The notes under the pieces: model-generated | The model's database searches: none | What the model was told of the DNA's origin: nothing | The model's input: the letters and a program-made list of their open reading frames with translations, nothing else | Program-made: the position numbers and the translations under genes | Shown here: piece by piece, positions 8,242 through 17,300 of the stretch | Numbering within the stretch: the stretch's first letter is position 1 | Layout of the letters: each line of letters opens with the position of its first letter | Assembly (NCBI GenBank): GCA_965222175.1 | Contig: OZ244938.1 | Location: forward strand, 1,674,001-1,738,000 | Length of the DNA stretch: 64,000 nt | Source of the DNA: NORP240 sp965222175 | GTDB taxonomy: Bacteria > Pseudomonadota > Gammaproteobacteria > Pseudomonadales > Pseudohongiellaceae | Direction: 5' to 3'

Positions 8242-9156
8242 ATGGAGTCCTCCCCGGCAATCGAAGTCCGCGACCTGGTGGTAGAGTACGGCAGTCGGCG
8301 CATTCTCAAGTCCATCAACCTGGATATTCCGCTGGGCCAGATCAGCGTCATCATGGGTGGCAGCGGCGCGGGCAAGAGCACCCTGCTGCGCACCATGCTG
8401 GGACTGAAAAAGCCCACCTCCGGGGAAATCCGGGTACTGGGAACGAATATCTGCAGTGCCGGTGCCCGGCAGCTGGAGGAAATGCGCAAGCAGATGGGCG
8501 TGGCCTTCCAGGGCGGCGCCCTGTTCACCTCGATGACAGTGGGTGAAAACATTCAGCTGCCCTTGCGGCAGCACACCAGGCTTGATGAAAACACCATCCA
8601 GATCATGACCCGTATCAAGCTGGACATGGTCAACATGATGCCCCACGAACACCTGATGCCGTCGGAACTGTCCGGCGGGATGACCAAGCGGGCGGCGCTG
8701 GCCCGGGCCATAATCATGGACCCCAAGCTGCTGTTTTTCGATGAGCCATCGGCGGGGCTGGATCCCATTACCTCGGCAGAACTCGATGAACTGATCATCA
8801 AGCTGAAAGAGTCCATGAACATGACTATCGTGGTGGTCACCCACGAATTGGAAAGCGTGTTCAAGATCGCGGATCGCATCGCCATCCTGGGCGAAGGGGA
8901 GCTGCTGATGGTGGGGACGCCGGAGGAAATCAAGGCCAGCGAGGATCCGCGTATTGTCGGTCTGCTGAACCGGACACCCCGGCAGGTTGCCGTGGACGTG
9001 GATGATCACCTGCGTAAACTCGCCGGCAAGGCGGCGGAGCCGGGTATACCCGATGAAGCCGCGCCACCTGACGGACCCGGAGTACCCGGAGAGTCAGCAA
9101 GCGCAGAATCCGCAAAAGGAAAGTCCGGGAACAAAGGGGCAGCCGAGGGCCAATGA
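8242..9156 (+). CDS. mlaF: MlaF, ATPase of the Mla phospholipid transporter
   Basis: The 304-residue ABC ATPase has Walker A GGSGAGKST (39-47), Q-loop Gln90, signature LSGGM (143-147), Walker B LLFFDEPSAGLDP and switch His201. The sequence and its coupling to mlaE and mlaD identify it as the ATPase of the MCE-type system that moves phospholipids between outer and inner membrane. It is longer than E. coli MlaF (about 270 residues) because of a C-terminal tail from about residue 262 rich in Pro, Gly, Ala and Glu. That tail is adjacent to where MlaF contacts its STAS partner in known complexes. Its stop overlaps the mlaE start (ATGA). Confidence 0.93.
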   Translation: MESSPAIEVRDLVVEYGSRRILKSINLDIPLGQISVIMGGSGAGKSTLLRTMLGLKKPTSGEIRVLGTNICSAGARQLEEMRKQMGVAFQGGALFTSMTVGENIQLPLRQHTRLDENTIQIMTRIKLDMVNMMPHEHLMPSELSGGMTKRAALARAIIMDPKLLFFDEPSAGLDPITSAELDELIIKLKESMNMTIVVVTHELESVFKIADRIAILGEGELLMVGTPEEIKASEDPRIVGLLNRTPRQVAVDVDDHLRKLAGKAAEPGIPDEAAPPDGPGVPGESASAESAKGKSGNKGAAEGQ

Positions 9157-9935
9157 AAACCATTGAATCCATGGGTAACGCGGTCCTCAGTTCGCTGGAA
9201 CAGACCGGTCGCACGCTGTTGCTGCTGCTGATTGTCGTTTACCGTATCGTGCAGCCGCCGTATCAGTTCTATGCGATAGTACGCCAGATTTATTTCATCG
9301 GCGCACGCTCGCTGAGCGTCATCATTATTTCCGGTGTCACCATTGGCATGGTCCTGGGCCTGCAGTTCTACAATACCCTGGAAAGGTTCGGTTCGGTGGA
9401 TATCCTGGGGTCTGCCGTCGCCCTGAGCGTGCTGCGGGAGCTGGGACCGGTAATGACCGCGCTGATGGTGGTGGGACGCGCCGGCTCGGCGATCTGCGCC
9501 GAACTGGGCATCATGCGGATTTCCGAGCAGGTGGACGCGCTGGAGTGCATGGCCATTAACCCGGACAAGTACCTGGTGGCACCCAAGGTAATTGCCGGGC
9601 TGATATCGGTGCCGCTGCTGACCTGCATTTTCAGTGTCGTGGCGATCTTCGGCGGGTATTTCGTTGGCGTTGTTCTGTTCGGCGTGTCCGAGGGCTCGTA
9701 TATCAACGGCATGATCGATGCCGTGGTGTGGAGCGACGTTCGGCTGGGGCTGGTCAAGTCGTTTATTTTCGGCCTGCTGGTGACCCTGATCTGCTGTGCC
9801 AAGGGCTTCTATATTCACCTGAGCAAATCCGGCTCGCTGGGCGCGGAAGGGGTAAGTTACGTGACTACCGACGCTGTGGTAATCTCGTCGATAGCCGTGC
9901 TGTTCAGCGATTTCTTGATAGGTGCCATTCTTTAG
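9153..9935 (+). CDS. mlaE: MlaE, permease of the Mla phospholipid transporter
   Basis: The 260-residue MlaE/DUF140 integral membrane protein has about five to six hydrophobic segments and the cytoplasmic coupling helix motif EQVDALECMAINPDKYLVAPK that contacts MlaF. A conserved RELGPVMTALMVVGRAGSA segment precedes it. The permease dimer sits in the inner membrane with the MlaD ring on its periplasmic side. Translation is coupled to mlaF through a 4-nt overlap. Confidence 0.95.
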   Translation: MKTIESMGNAVLSSLEQTGRTLLLLLIVVYRIVQPPYQFYAIVRQIYFIGARSLSVIIISGVTIGMVLGLQFYNTLERFGSVDILGSAVALSVLRELGPVMTALMVVGRAGSAICAELGIMRISEQVDALECMAINPDKYLVAPKVIAGLISVPLLTCIFSVVAIFGGYFVGVVLFGVSEGSYINGMIDAVVWSDVRLGLVKSFIFGLLVTLICCAKGFYIHLSKSGSLGAEGVSYVTTDAVVISSIAVLFSDFLIGAIL

Positions 9936-10010
9936 CCGGCACCCGCTGCCTGTCGCTGATCCTTGTCAGCAGGCAGCGGACCGGCCAGATAACCAGGAAG
10001 AGTGAGGGAA

Positions 10011-10460
10011 ATGAACAAGATCAATATCCAGCTTATAACCGGCATGTTTGTGGTATTCGGAATTCTGAGCTTCAGCTACCTGGCAATTACGGTGGCAGGT
10101 GCCTCATTTATCGAGCAGCCGGGCTATAACCTGACTGCCCGATTCACCTCGGTGTCCGGTCTGCGCCCCGGTGCGATTATCGAAGGGGCCGGCGTGCGCA
10201 TCGGCACGGTGTCCAGCATCGATTTCGATCCGGAGTCGTTCGAGGCCATCGTGGAAATGCGTATCAACGAAGGTGTCCTGGTACAGGAGGATGCTATCGC
10301 GGCAATCCGTACCCAGGGAATCATCGGCGAGAAATACATCAAGATCGTGCCCGGCGGTTTCGAGGAACTGCTGACCGATGGCATGGAAGTCTACGAAACA
10401 GAATCGGCCATCAGCCTTGAAGAGCTGGTCAGCCGCTATATCTTCCAGACCGAGGGCTAA
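10011..10460 (+). CDS. mlaD: MlaD, MCE-domain lipid-binding subunit
   Basis: The 149-residue protein has one N-terminal transmembrane helix (about 8-27) and one MCE domain (about 35-115) with the usual YNLTARFTSVSGLRPGAIIEGAGVRIGTV start. Homologues form a hexameric ring that shuttles phospholipids between the permease and MlaC. The ATG at 10011 is chosen; GTG 10002 is in frame but adds three residues that overlap the AGGGA ribosome-binding site. It is shorter than E. coli MlaD (about 183 residues), lacking much of the C-terminal extension. Confidence 0.93.
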   Translation: MNKINIQLITGMFVVFGILSFSYLAITVAGASFIEQPGYNLTARFTSVSGLRPGAIIEGAGVRIGTVSSIDFDPESFEAIVEMRINEGVLVQEDAIAAIRTQGIIGEKYIKIVPGGFEELLTDGMEVYETESAISLEELVSRYIFQTEG

Positions 10461-10473
10461 CCGGAGAACCATC

Positions 10474-11208
10474 ATGAAGGCATGGGGATTGACAGGAAAC
10501 CTGGGAATCAGGACGCTGGTGCTGCTGGTATTGCCGTTCGCTCTGCTGACGCCGGCTGCAGCCCAGGACGATGACGATGACTTTTTTATCTTCGAGGAGG
10601 ACGAGGGGCCACAGATAGCCGATCCCTTCGAATCCATAAACCGGGCCACGTTTGCGCTGAACGATTCCCTGTACCGAGGCGTGCTGAAACCGGTGGCGGT
10701 GGCCTTCAGGGTAGTCCCGGAACCGGTACGGGTGTCCCTGTCGAATTTTTTCGGCAACATCGGTACGCCGATTTCCGCCATCAATGCCCTGTTGCAGCTG
10801 GACCTGCCCAATGCCGGCACTGAAGCGTCGCGGTTTGTTATCAATTCCACCATCGGAATTCTTGGCCTGTTCGATCCGGCCAGCAGCATGGGGCTGGAAC
10901 AGGAAACCGAGGACCTGGGCCAGACCCTGGGGCGCTACGGGGTGGGACATGGCTTTTACGTGGTGATCCCGTTCCTTGGCTTCAGCAGCCTGCGGGACGG
11001 TCTGGGCAGTCTCGGCAATACCGCCATGGACCCGGTGATTGATTCCCTGTCCGCTGGCGAAATCATCGCCCTTAACCTGGCCGAGGCGGAAACCACGCTG
11101 TCTCTTGACCAGGATACCTACGAGGCCCTGTACCAGAGTGCCATCGACCCCTATATCTTCTTCCGGTCTTCCTACGTGCAGAATCGCAGCGGTAACGTGG
11201 AGGAGTGA
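10474..11208 (+). CDS. mlaA: MlaA/VacJ-family outer-membrane component
   Basis: The 244-residue VacJ-family protein is recognised by DPFESINRATFALNDSLYRGVLKPVA and the YGVGHGFYVVIPFLG segment. MlaA removes phospholipids from the outer leaflet of the outer membrane. Here the gene lies inside the mla operon, whereas in E. coli it is at a separate locus. The N-terminus looks like an SPase I signal (LLTPAAAQ) with no lipobox cysteine, followed by an acidic run of Asp and Glu. E. coli MlaA is a lipoprotein, so anchoring may differ. Start ATG 10474 has GGAG 7 nt upstream. Confidence 0.9.
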   Translation: MKAWGLTGNLGIRTLVLLVLPFALLTPAAAQDDDDDFFIFEEDEGPQIADPFESINRATFALNDSLYRGVLKPVAVAFRVVPEPVRVSLSNFFGNIGTPISAINALLQLDLPNAGTEASRFVINSTIGILGLFDPASSMGLEQETEDLGQTLGRYGVGHGFYVVIPFLGFSSLRDGLGSLGNTAMDPVIDSLSAGEIIALNLAEAETTLSLDQDTYEALYQSAIDPYIFFRSSYVQNRSGNVEE

Positions 11209-11373
11209 GCCGCCGCCGGCCTCACCCCCGACTCACGGAGGAGACACCACGCCGGCAGGAGTTCCCTGTTGAGTCCCCTTGCCGTAAGCGTATAATTCCG
11301 GATCTGGCGGGGAGTCATCAGCATTCCCCGATCTCTCAGCAAGTCCGGGCTTCATCCGGAAGAGGGCAAGGCA

Positions 11374-11985
11374 ATGGGCAACTCAATTCTAGGCAAAATT
11401 TCGGCAGTCACGCTGCTGCTCTGGGTCCTGATTTCCGGTAACGCATTCGCTCAGTCGAGCCCCACCGAACGGGTTGAAGGCGTCGTGGAACAGGTGCTGG
11501 CCATACTTCGGGACACGTCGCTGGAACCGGATGACCGGCGTGAGCAGCTTAAACTTGAACTGGGCAAGGTATTCGACAGCCGGGCGATGGCCCAGAGCGC
11601 CCTGTCCACCAACTGGCGAAATGCCACCACGGAACAACAGAACGAATTCCAGGAGCTGTTCCGCCAGACCCTGGAAAACACCTACCTGGGCCGAATCGAA
11701 GCCTACACCAATGAAATCGTCGAGTACCGGGACGAAGATATCAACAACAATCGGGCCACCGTGGAGACCACCATCGTCACCAGCTCCAACGAGATTCCGG
11801 TGAACTACCGCTTGCGGCTGCGCAGTGATGGCTGGTACGTCTACGACGTGGAAGTTGAAAACGTCAGCATGATCAGCTCGTACCGGGAAACCTATCGCAG
11901 TGTCGTCCGGCGTTCCGGCATGGATAACCTGCTGAGCGAGATGCGTAACAATATCGCCGAAGCGGAAGCGGCCAGCGGCAGTTGA
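11374..11985 (+). CDS. mlaC: MlaC, periplasmic phospholipid carrier
   Basis: The 203-residue MlaC/Ttg2D family protein has a signal peptide (cleavage near NAFAQ) and the conserved LGKVFDSRAMAQSAL and WYVYDVEVENVSMI segments. It carries phospholipids across the periplasm between MlaA and MlaD. It lies 165 bp after mlaA on the same strand and closes the operon; no mlaB-like STAS gene follows it. Confidence 0.92.
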   Translation: MGNSILGKISAVTLLLWVLISGNAFAQSSPTERVEGVVEQVLAILRDTSLEPDDRREQLKLELGKVFDSRAMAQSALSTNWRNATTEQQNEFQELFRQTLENTYLGRIEAYTNEIVEYRDEDINNNRATVETTIVTSSNEIPVNYRLRLRSDGWYVYDVEVENVSMISSYRETYRSVVRRSGMDNLLSEMRNNIAEAEAASGS

Positions 11986-12063
11986 CCGCGTCGATCAGGC
12001 ATAGTCGTTTTAGCAAGACAACGGACGGAGACCGGGGTCCGGATACGGGAATGGAGTGTGTCC

Positions 12064-12082
12064 GGCGCAGTTGACCTGCGCC
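12064..12082 (+). other. Small perfect hairpin before the LysE gene
   Basis: GGCGCAG (12064-12070) and CTGCGCC (12076-12082) form a 7-bp stem with a 5-nt loop 22 nt upstream of the lysE-family start. There is no U-run, so it may be the remnant of a terminator for the mla operon or an element affecting translation. Confidence 0.35.
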
Positions 12083-12104
12083 GACGCTGGCCGGATTTGC
12101 CACG

Positions 12105-12734
12105 ATGAACCCTGAATTGCTTTTCGGTCTTACCGCTTTTTCCTTCGCCTCATCGATTACACCGGGCCCCAACAACCTCATGTTGATGGCCTCCGGCGCC
12201 AATTTCGGCTTTCTGCGAACCGTACCGCACCTGCTGGGTGTGGCCAGTGGATTCGTGTTCATGACGCTGGTGGTCGGCGCCGGCCTGGCACAGATTTTCG
12301 ATCGCTTTCCCGTCAGCTATCTGGTTCTCAAGGTGGTGAGCATCGTTTACCTGCTTTTTCTTGCCTGGAAGGTCGCCACCGCCGCCCCGGTACGCTACGG
12401 CAGGCTGGCGGCACCACCCGATGCAGCCGGCCGGCCGGCAGCCTCGGGGACGCCCATTACGTTTTTCCAGGCGGTGCTGTTTCAGTGGGTCAATCCCAAG
12501 GCCTGGGCCATGGCACTGACCGCCATGAGCGTTTACAACCCCACCCGCAGCCTGGCGGGCGTGGCGATGGTGGCCCTGGTTTTTGGCCTGATCAACCTGC
12601 CCTGTGTCAGCACCTGGACGGTGCTTGGTCAACAGATCCGGCGATTTCTCCACAGCAACCAACGCCTGCGATTGTTCAACTGGACCATGGCGGTGCTGCT
12701 GGTGCTGTCCCTGGCTCCGGTTCTGGCTCTTTAG
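12105..12734 (+). CDS. LysE/RhtB-family amino-acid exporter
   Basis: The 209-residue inner-membrane protein has about five to six hydrophobic helices and the LysE-family N-terminal signature SSITPGPNNLMLMASGANFGF. The family exports amino acids such as homoserine, threonine, lysine or cysteine derivatives by proton exchange; the substrate cannot be read from sequence. It is followed 83 bp later by an alanine/sodium symporter gene on the same strand. Confidence 0.9.
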   Translation: MNPELLFGLTAFSFASSITPGPNNLMLMASGANFGFLRTVPHLLGVASGFVFMTLVVGAGLAQIFDRFPVSYLVLKVVSIVYLLFLAWKVATAAPVRYGRLAAPPDAAGRPAASGTPITFFQAVLFQWVNPKAWAMALTAMSVYNPTRSLAGVAMVALVFGLINLPCVSTWTVLGQQIRRFLHSNQRLRLFNWTMAVLLVLSLAPVLAL

Positions 12735-12817
12735 GCCGCAGTGTTTCTGGAGTGTCCGGTTGCCGGACCATCACCCTGCTTTGCAGGCCGGCCGGCTGCC
12801 CCTGTAGACTTGTCCCC

Positions 12818-14251
12818 ATGGAACAGCTCGAGAGCGTATTGGCGGCATTTGCCGGATTCATGTGGGGAGCACCGCTGGTTCTGCTGCTGGTGGGCGGTGG
12901 ACTGTTTTTCATGGTGCATTCCCGGATGAGTCACTTCCGGTATCTTGGTCACGGCATCGATCTGCTGCGGGGCCGCTACAACAGCGATGCGGAGACCGCC
13001 GCCGGTGAAGTCAGTCACTACCGGGCGCTGGCCACGGCCCTGGCGGGCACGGTGGGTCTGGGCAATATCACCGGCGTGGCCCTGGCAGTCACCCTGGGTG
13101 GTCCCGGCGCGGTATTCTGGATGTGGGTGACAGCCCTGGTGGGCATTACCACCAAGTTCTACACCGCCTCACTGGCGATATTGTACCGGGGCTACGACGA
13201 CAGCGGTAAATTGCAGGGCGGACCCATGTACGTGATCCGGGAGGGGCTGGGTCAGAAATGGCTGCCCCTGGCCTGGATGTTCGCCATCGCCGGGATGCTG
13301 GGCACGCTGCCGGTTTTTCAAATCAACCAGCTGGTCCAGCTGCTGCGGGACGTGGTCGCCATCCCCGTCGGACTGGCCAGTGCCGACAGCCACTTTACTT
13401 TCGACCTGACGCTGGGCCTGATACTGTCGGTACTGCTGCTCAGCATCGCTGTCGGCAAGATACAGCGGGTATCGGCGGTGGCGGGCAGGCTGGTCCCCGG
13501 CATGGTGATGTTTTATTTCGTCATTACCGGCTACGTCTTGCTCAGCCACGTCGGAGAAATTCCCGCCATGCTGGCGTTGATTGTCACCGACGCGTTCAGC
13601 GGTCAGGCAGTTTCCGGCGGCGTGATCGGCGCGGTAATTCTGATCGGCGTGCAGCGCGGTGCGTTTTCCAATGAAGCCGGCATCGGCACCGAATCCCTGG
13701 CCCACGGCGCTGCCCGCACCAATGAACCGGTACGGGAAGGTCTGGTGGCCATGCTCGGTCCCATAATAGACACCCTGATTGTCTGCACCTGCACGGCACT
13801 GGCCCTGCTGGTAACCGGCGTCTGGCAGGGGGATGCCACCGGCGTGACCCTGACTTCACAGGCTTACGAACAGGTGTTTCCCGGCTTCGGCGCCTACATG
13901 ATCCTGGCCATGGTGGCGGTGCTCAGTATTACCACCGTGCTTACCTACTCCTATTACGGCAGCAAGTGCATGGGGTTTCTGTTTGGATCGCGGACGGAGA
14001 AATACTACCTGTGGGGCTACATGGCCCTGGTGACTGCGGGGGCCGTGGCCTCGCTGGATGCGGTGATCAGCCTGCTGGATGGAGTCTATGCCACCATGGC
14101 GATACCTACGATGCTGTCCACGCTGCTGCTGGCTCCCCGGGTGAGGGACATTGCCCGGGACTATTTTGCCCGTCTCGACGGGGGGGCATTCAACGCTGAA
14201 CACGCAGCAGTTCAACGGGCGGGAAGGGGAAATTCCCGGAGAAAAAAATAG
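12818..14251 (+). CDS. Alanine/glycine:sodium symporter family (AGCS) protein
   Basis: The 477-residue membrane protein is an AGCS transporter. It carries the family motifs ALAGTVGLGNITGVALA, GGPGAVFWMW and GAFSNEAGIGTESLAHGAARTNEPVREG, with about ten transmembrane helices. The family imports alanine or glycine with sodium. The ATG at 12818 gives normal family length; longer in-frame extensions upstream overlap the exporter gene and have no family resemblance. The C-terminal tail after the last helix is basic (GRGNSRRKK). Confidence 0.92.
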   Translation: MEQLESVLAAFAGFMWGAPLVLLLVGGGLFFMVHSRMSHFRYLGHGIDLLRGRYNSDAETAAGEVSHYRALATALAGTVGLGNITGVALAVTLGGPGAVFWMWVTALVGITTKFYTASLAILYRGYDDSGKLQGGPMYVIREGLGQKWLPLAWMFAIAGMLGTLPVFQINQLVQLLRDVVAIPVGLASADSHFTFDLTLGLILSVLLLSIAVGKIQRVSAVAGRLVPGMVMFYFVITGYVLLSHVGEIPAMLALIVTDAFSGQAVSGGVIGAVILIGVQRGAFSNEAGIGTESLAHGAARTNEPVREGLVAMLGPIIDTLIVCTCTALALLVTGVWQGDATGVTLTSQAYEQVFPGFGAYMILAMVAVLSITTVLTYSYYGSKCMGFLFGSRTEKYYLWGYMALVTAGAVASLDAVISLLDGVYATMAIPTMLSTLLLAPRVRDIARDYFARLDGGAFNAEHAAVQRAGRGNSRRKK

Positions 14252-14383
14252 CGCTGCCGAAATAACAGTATAAGATGCCGGCACCGGCACCAGGCTTGCT
14301 TCGCGGTTCGGTTTGTCGATAAACCACCCCTACCGGGAAGTGACTTTGACGCTTCCATCAACCTGGCCAGACAGACTCAGTTT

Positions 14384-17300
14384 ATGACACAGATCTTTAC
14401 CCGCTACATTTTATATCCACTCCTTGCCGGCACAAGCCTGCTGACCCGGCGTTTCCCGCGCCTGCCATGCCTGTCGACGCGCTCCGTGCCCGGTTACCGC
14501 CGGGTGTCGGGCCGGGCTTTCCTGCGGGGCTGCACTGTTGCCCTCCTGGGAGGGCTGCTGGTGGGCGAGACCCTGGCACAGCAGTCACCCGGTCTCACCG
14601 TGGAGCTGATCGACCGACGCATTGAAACACTGCGGGGCAACGGTGTCGCCGAGGGCGATCAGACACTGACCCTGTACGAGGAGGCCCGGGGCCTGCTGGC
14701 CCAGGAGGAGTCGTTTAGACGGGACGCCGCAGCCTTCGAGGAAGCGCTGACCACAGCGCCGGTCAGGGAGTCGGAAATTCAACAACGACTGGACAACCTG
14801 GATGTTGAGTTTGATCCGGCAGCGGAATTACAGGACCTGACTCCGGCGGAAGTTCAGACCCGCCTGTCCCAGTTGCGTACCGAGGAGCGGGAGATCTCCA
14901 GCCAACTGGAAGCGTTGGACCGGCGACTGGCGGCGCGGGAAACCAATGCCACCACGGCCAGGGAACGTCTCACCCAGATCGATGCACGCATGGCCGAGTT
15001 GCAGGGCGACAGTCCGACGGTCAATCCCGAGGGCGTGCCTTCATTGCTGGAAGCCCAGCAATGGCGGGAACTGGCAGAGGAAAGAGCATTGTCGGCGGAA
15101 AGCCTGGCCCGCCGGGCACAGCTGGAAAGTCAGCCGGTGAGATTCAGCGCCCTGGCCGCCGAGCGTGCCGAGCTGGCGCTTAACCGGGACCGGCTGATTG
15201 CCCTGATCCGGGAACTGGAAACCCGGGTGACGGGTTCGGTGCAGGAGGCCACCGGACTTGAAGAGCTGGGCATCGACACTGACAGCCCGGTGTACGGCCT
15301 GGCCTCGGAACTGGTAAACCTGGATACCCAGCTGAGCACCGAGCAGGTTGCCATGAACGGCAGACTGGCGGAAGTTCGCCAGATAAACGAGCGGATCAAC
15401 AGCAGGACCCAGGCCCTGGAGGAACGTTTCAACACCGCCCGCCGGATCGTCAGTTTCGGCAGCGACAGCGAGTCGCTGGGCCGGGTATTGCTGACCTACT
15501 GGGAGGAACTCGATTCGTTTACCGTGGCCAGTCCGACGGAGCAGCTTTCCAGCGAAATCGGCAACGCCGTGATCCGTCGCATCGATCTTGAAGAACGCCT
15601 TGCCACCCTGGTGAGCGCATCCGCCTACCTGAACGGCCAGCTGCAGCAACGGGGTATCGAGCCGGCTTCACTGGCCGCAGATTCACGCCAGGCCATATTG
15701 CAGCTGATACGTAACTACCGGGACCGGTTACGCACTGTCATCGAGGAAATTTCCCTCTTTATCGACGAATCCACCCAGCTGGAAACCGGCTACAACACCC
15801 TGAACCAGCGTCGGGAAGTGTATCGGGATTTCCTGCAGGGACAGATTCTGTGGATACCCAACAGGGCGCCGATGTGGACCATGCAGCCGGGTGAAGTCAT
15901 TGCCGAACTGGATTCATTTCCGACCCTGTTCAACGGCGTGGAGATGACGCTGAGACCCTGGTCACTGCTGGCACTGCTGGCGGCATTCGCCCTGATTTTC
16001 TATCGCAAGCGGCTGAAAAATTTCCAGCTCTCGCTGAATTCCCGCATCGCCCGCCCCAGGGATGACTCCATCTTGCATACCGTCTATTCCACCGGCGCAG
16101 CGCTCTTACGAGCATTGCCCCGCCCGCTGCTGGCACTGGCGCTGGCGGCGGCCTTTGCCGGTTCGGATCTCCCCCAGACCCAGACGGTGTTCGGCCTGCT
16201 GATGAACCTGGTGCCGCTGCTGTTCGTCCTGTCCCTGCTGCGGATTGTTGCCGAGCGATCCGGCCTGGGCAGTGTGCATTTCAACTGGAATGCCAATGCC
16301 ATGGCCATGGTGCACCGCATACTGGGATTCACCCTGAACTGGTGGCTGCCGCTGGCGCTGGTGGCGGCACTGGTGTCGGGGCTGAATAGCGGTGACGACC
16401 AGGAATTTATCGGTCGACTGGCGTTGTTGGGCGTGCTGCTGATCATGGCGGTTCGACTTCACCAGGCCTCGTCCAGGGGCAGGGTTGAAGTCCATGAACA
16501 GGCTTCGTCCTCCTGGGTGCGACGGCTTCGCATGCTGTTGCTGGTGGCTTTCACGGTAGCGTTTGCAGCCATCGTCTACGGCCAGGTCTATACGGTCAAA
16601 GCCATAGTCGGTGCCCTGATCCAGATGATTTCCGCGGGCATCGTACTGCTGCTGGTTCATGCGATTATCATGCGTTCCCTGCGAGTGGCAAGGCGCAAGC
16701 TGCGTTTCCGGGAATTGTTGACCCAGCGTTCCCAGCAACAGGCCAGCGGCGACGAATCCGGAGAATTGCCGGAGGAAAACACGGCGCAACTGGTGGATAT
16801 CAGCAGCGATACGCAGCAGCTGGTAAATGTTACCACCATTGCCCTGGCCTTCGTTTTCACCGTGTTGATCTGGGAGCCGCTGTTGCCGGCCCTGGATGCG
16901 CTGGAGGGGTTCGCCCTGTGGTCATCGTCCACGGAAGTGGACGGCGAGACCATTGTCACCCAGATTACCCTGGCCACGGTAATCACCGTGATCCTGCTGG
17001 CAGGCCTTACGCTGTTTGCCGCCAAGCGGCTGCCGGCGCTGGTTGAAATAACCCTGCGCAGCCGTACCCGGGTTTCGGCCGGTTCCCGCTACACCGTCAG
17101 CACCCTGATGAACTATGTCATCATCGGTGTCGGCGTGATTATGGGGCTGTCAGCACTGGGGCTGCAGTGGAGCCAGCTGCAATGGCTGGTGGCGGCACTG
17201 GGTGTGGGCATCGGCTTCGGTCTGCAGGAAATCGTCGCCAACTTTATCAGCGGTCTTATCATCCTGTTCGAACACCCGATCAGGGTTGGCGACGTGGTCA

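Noticed and set aside
12485..12817. An N-terminal extension of the AGCS symporter
   Set aside because: It overlaps the LysE-type exporter gene in another frame; ATG 12818 gives normal family length.
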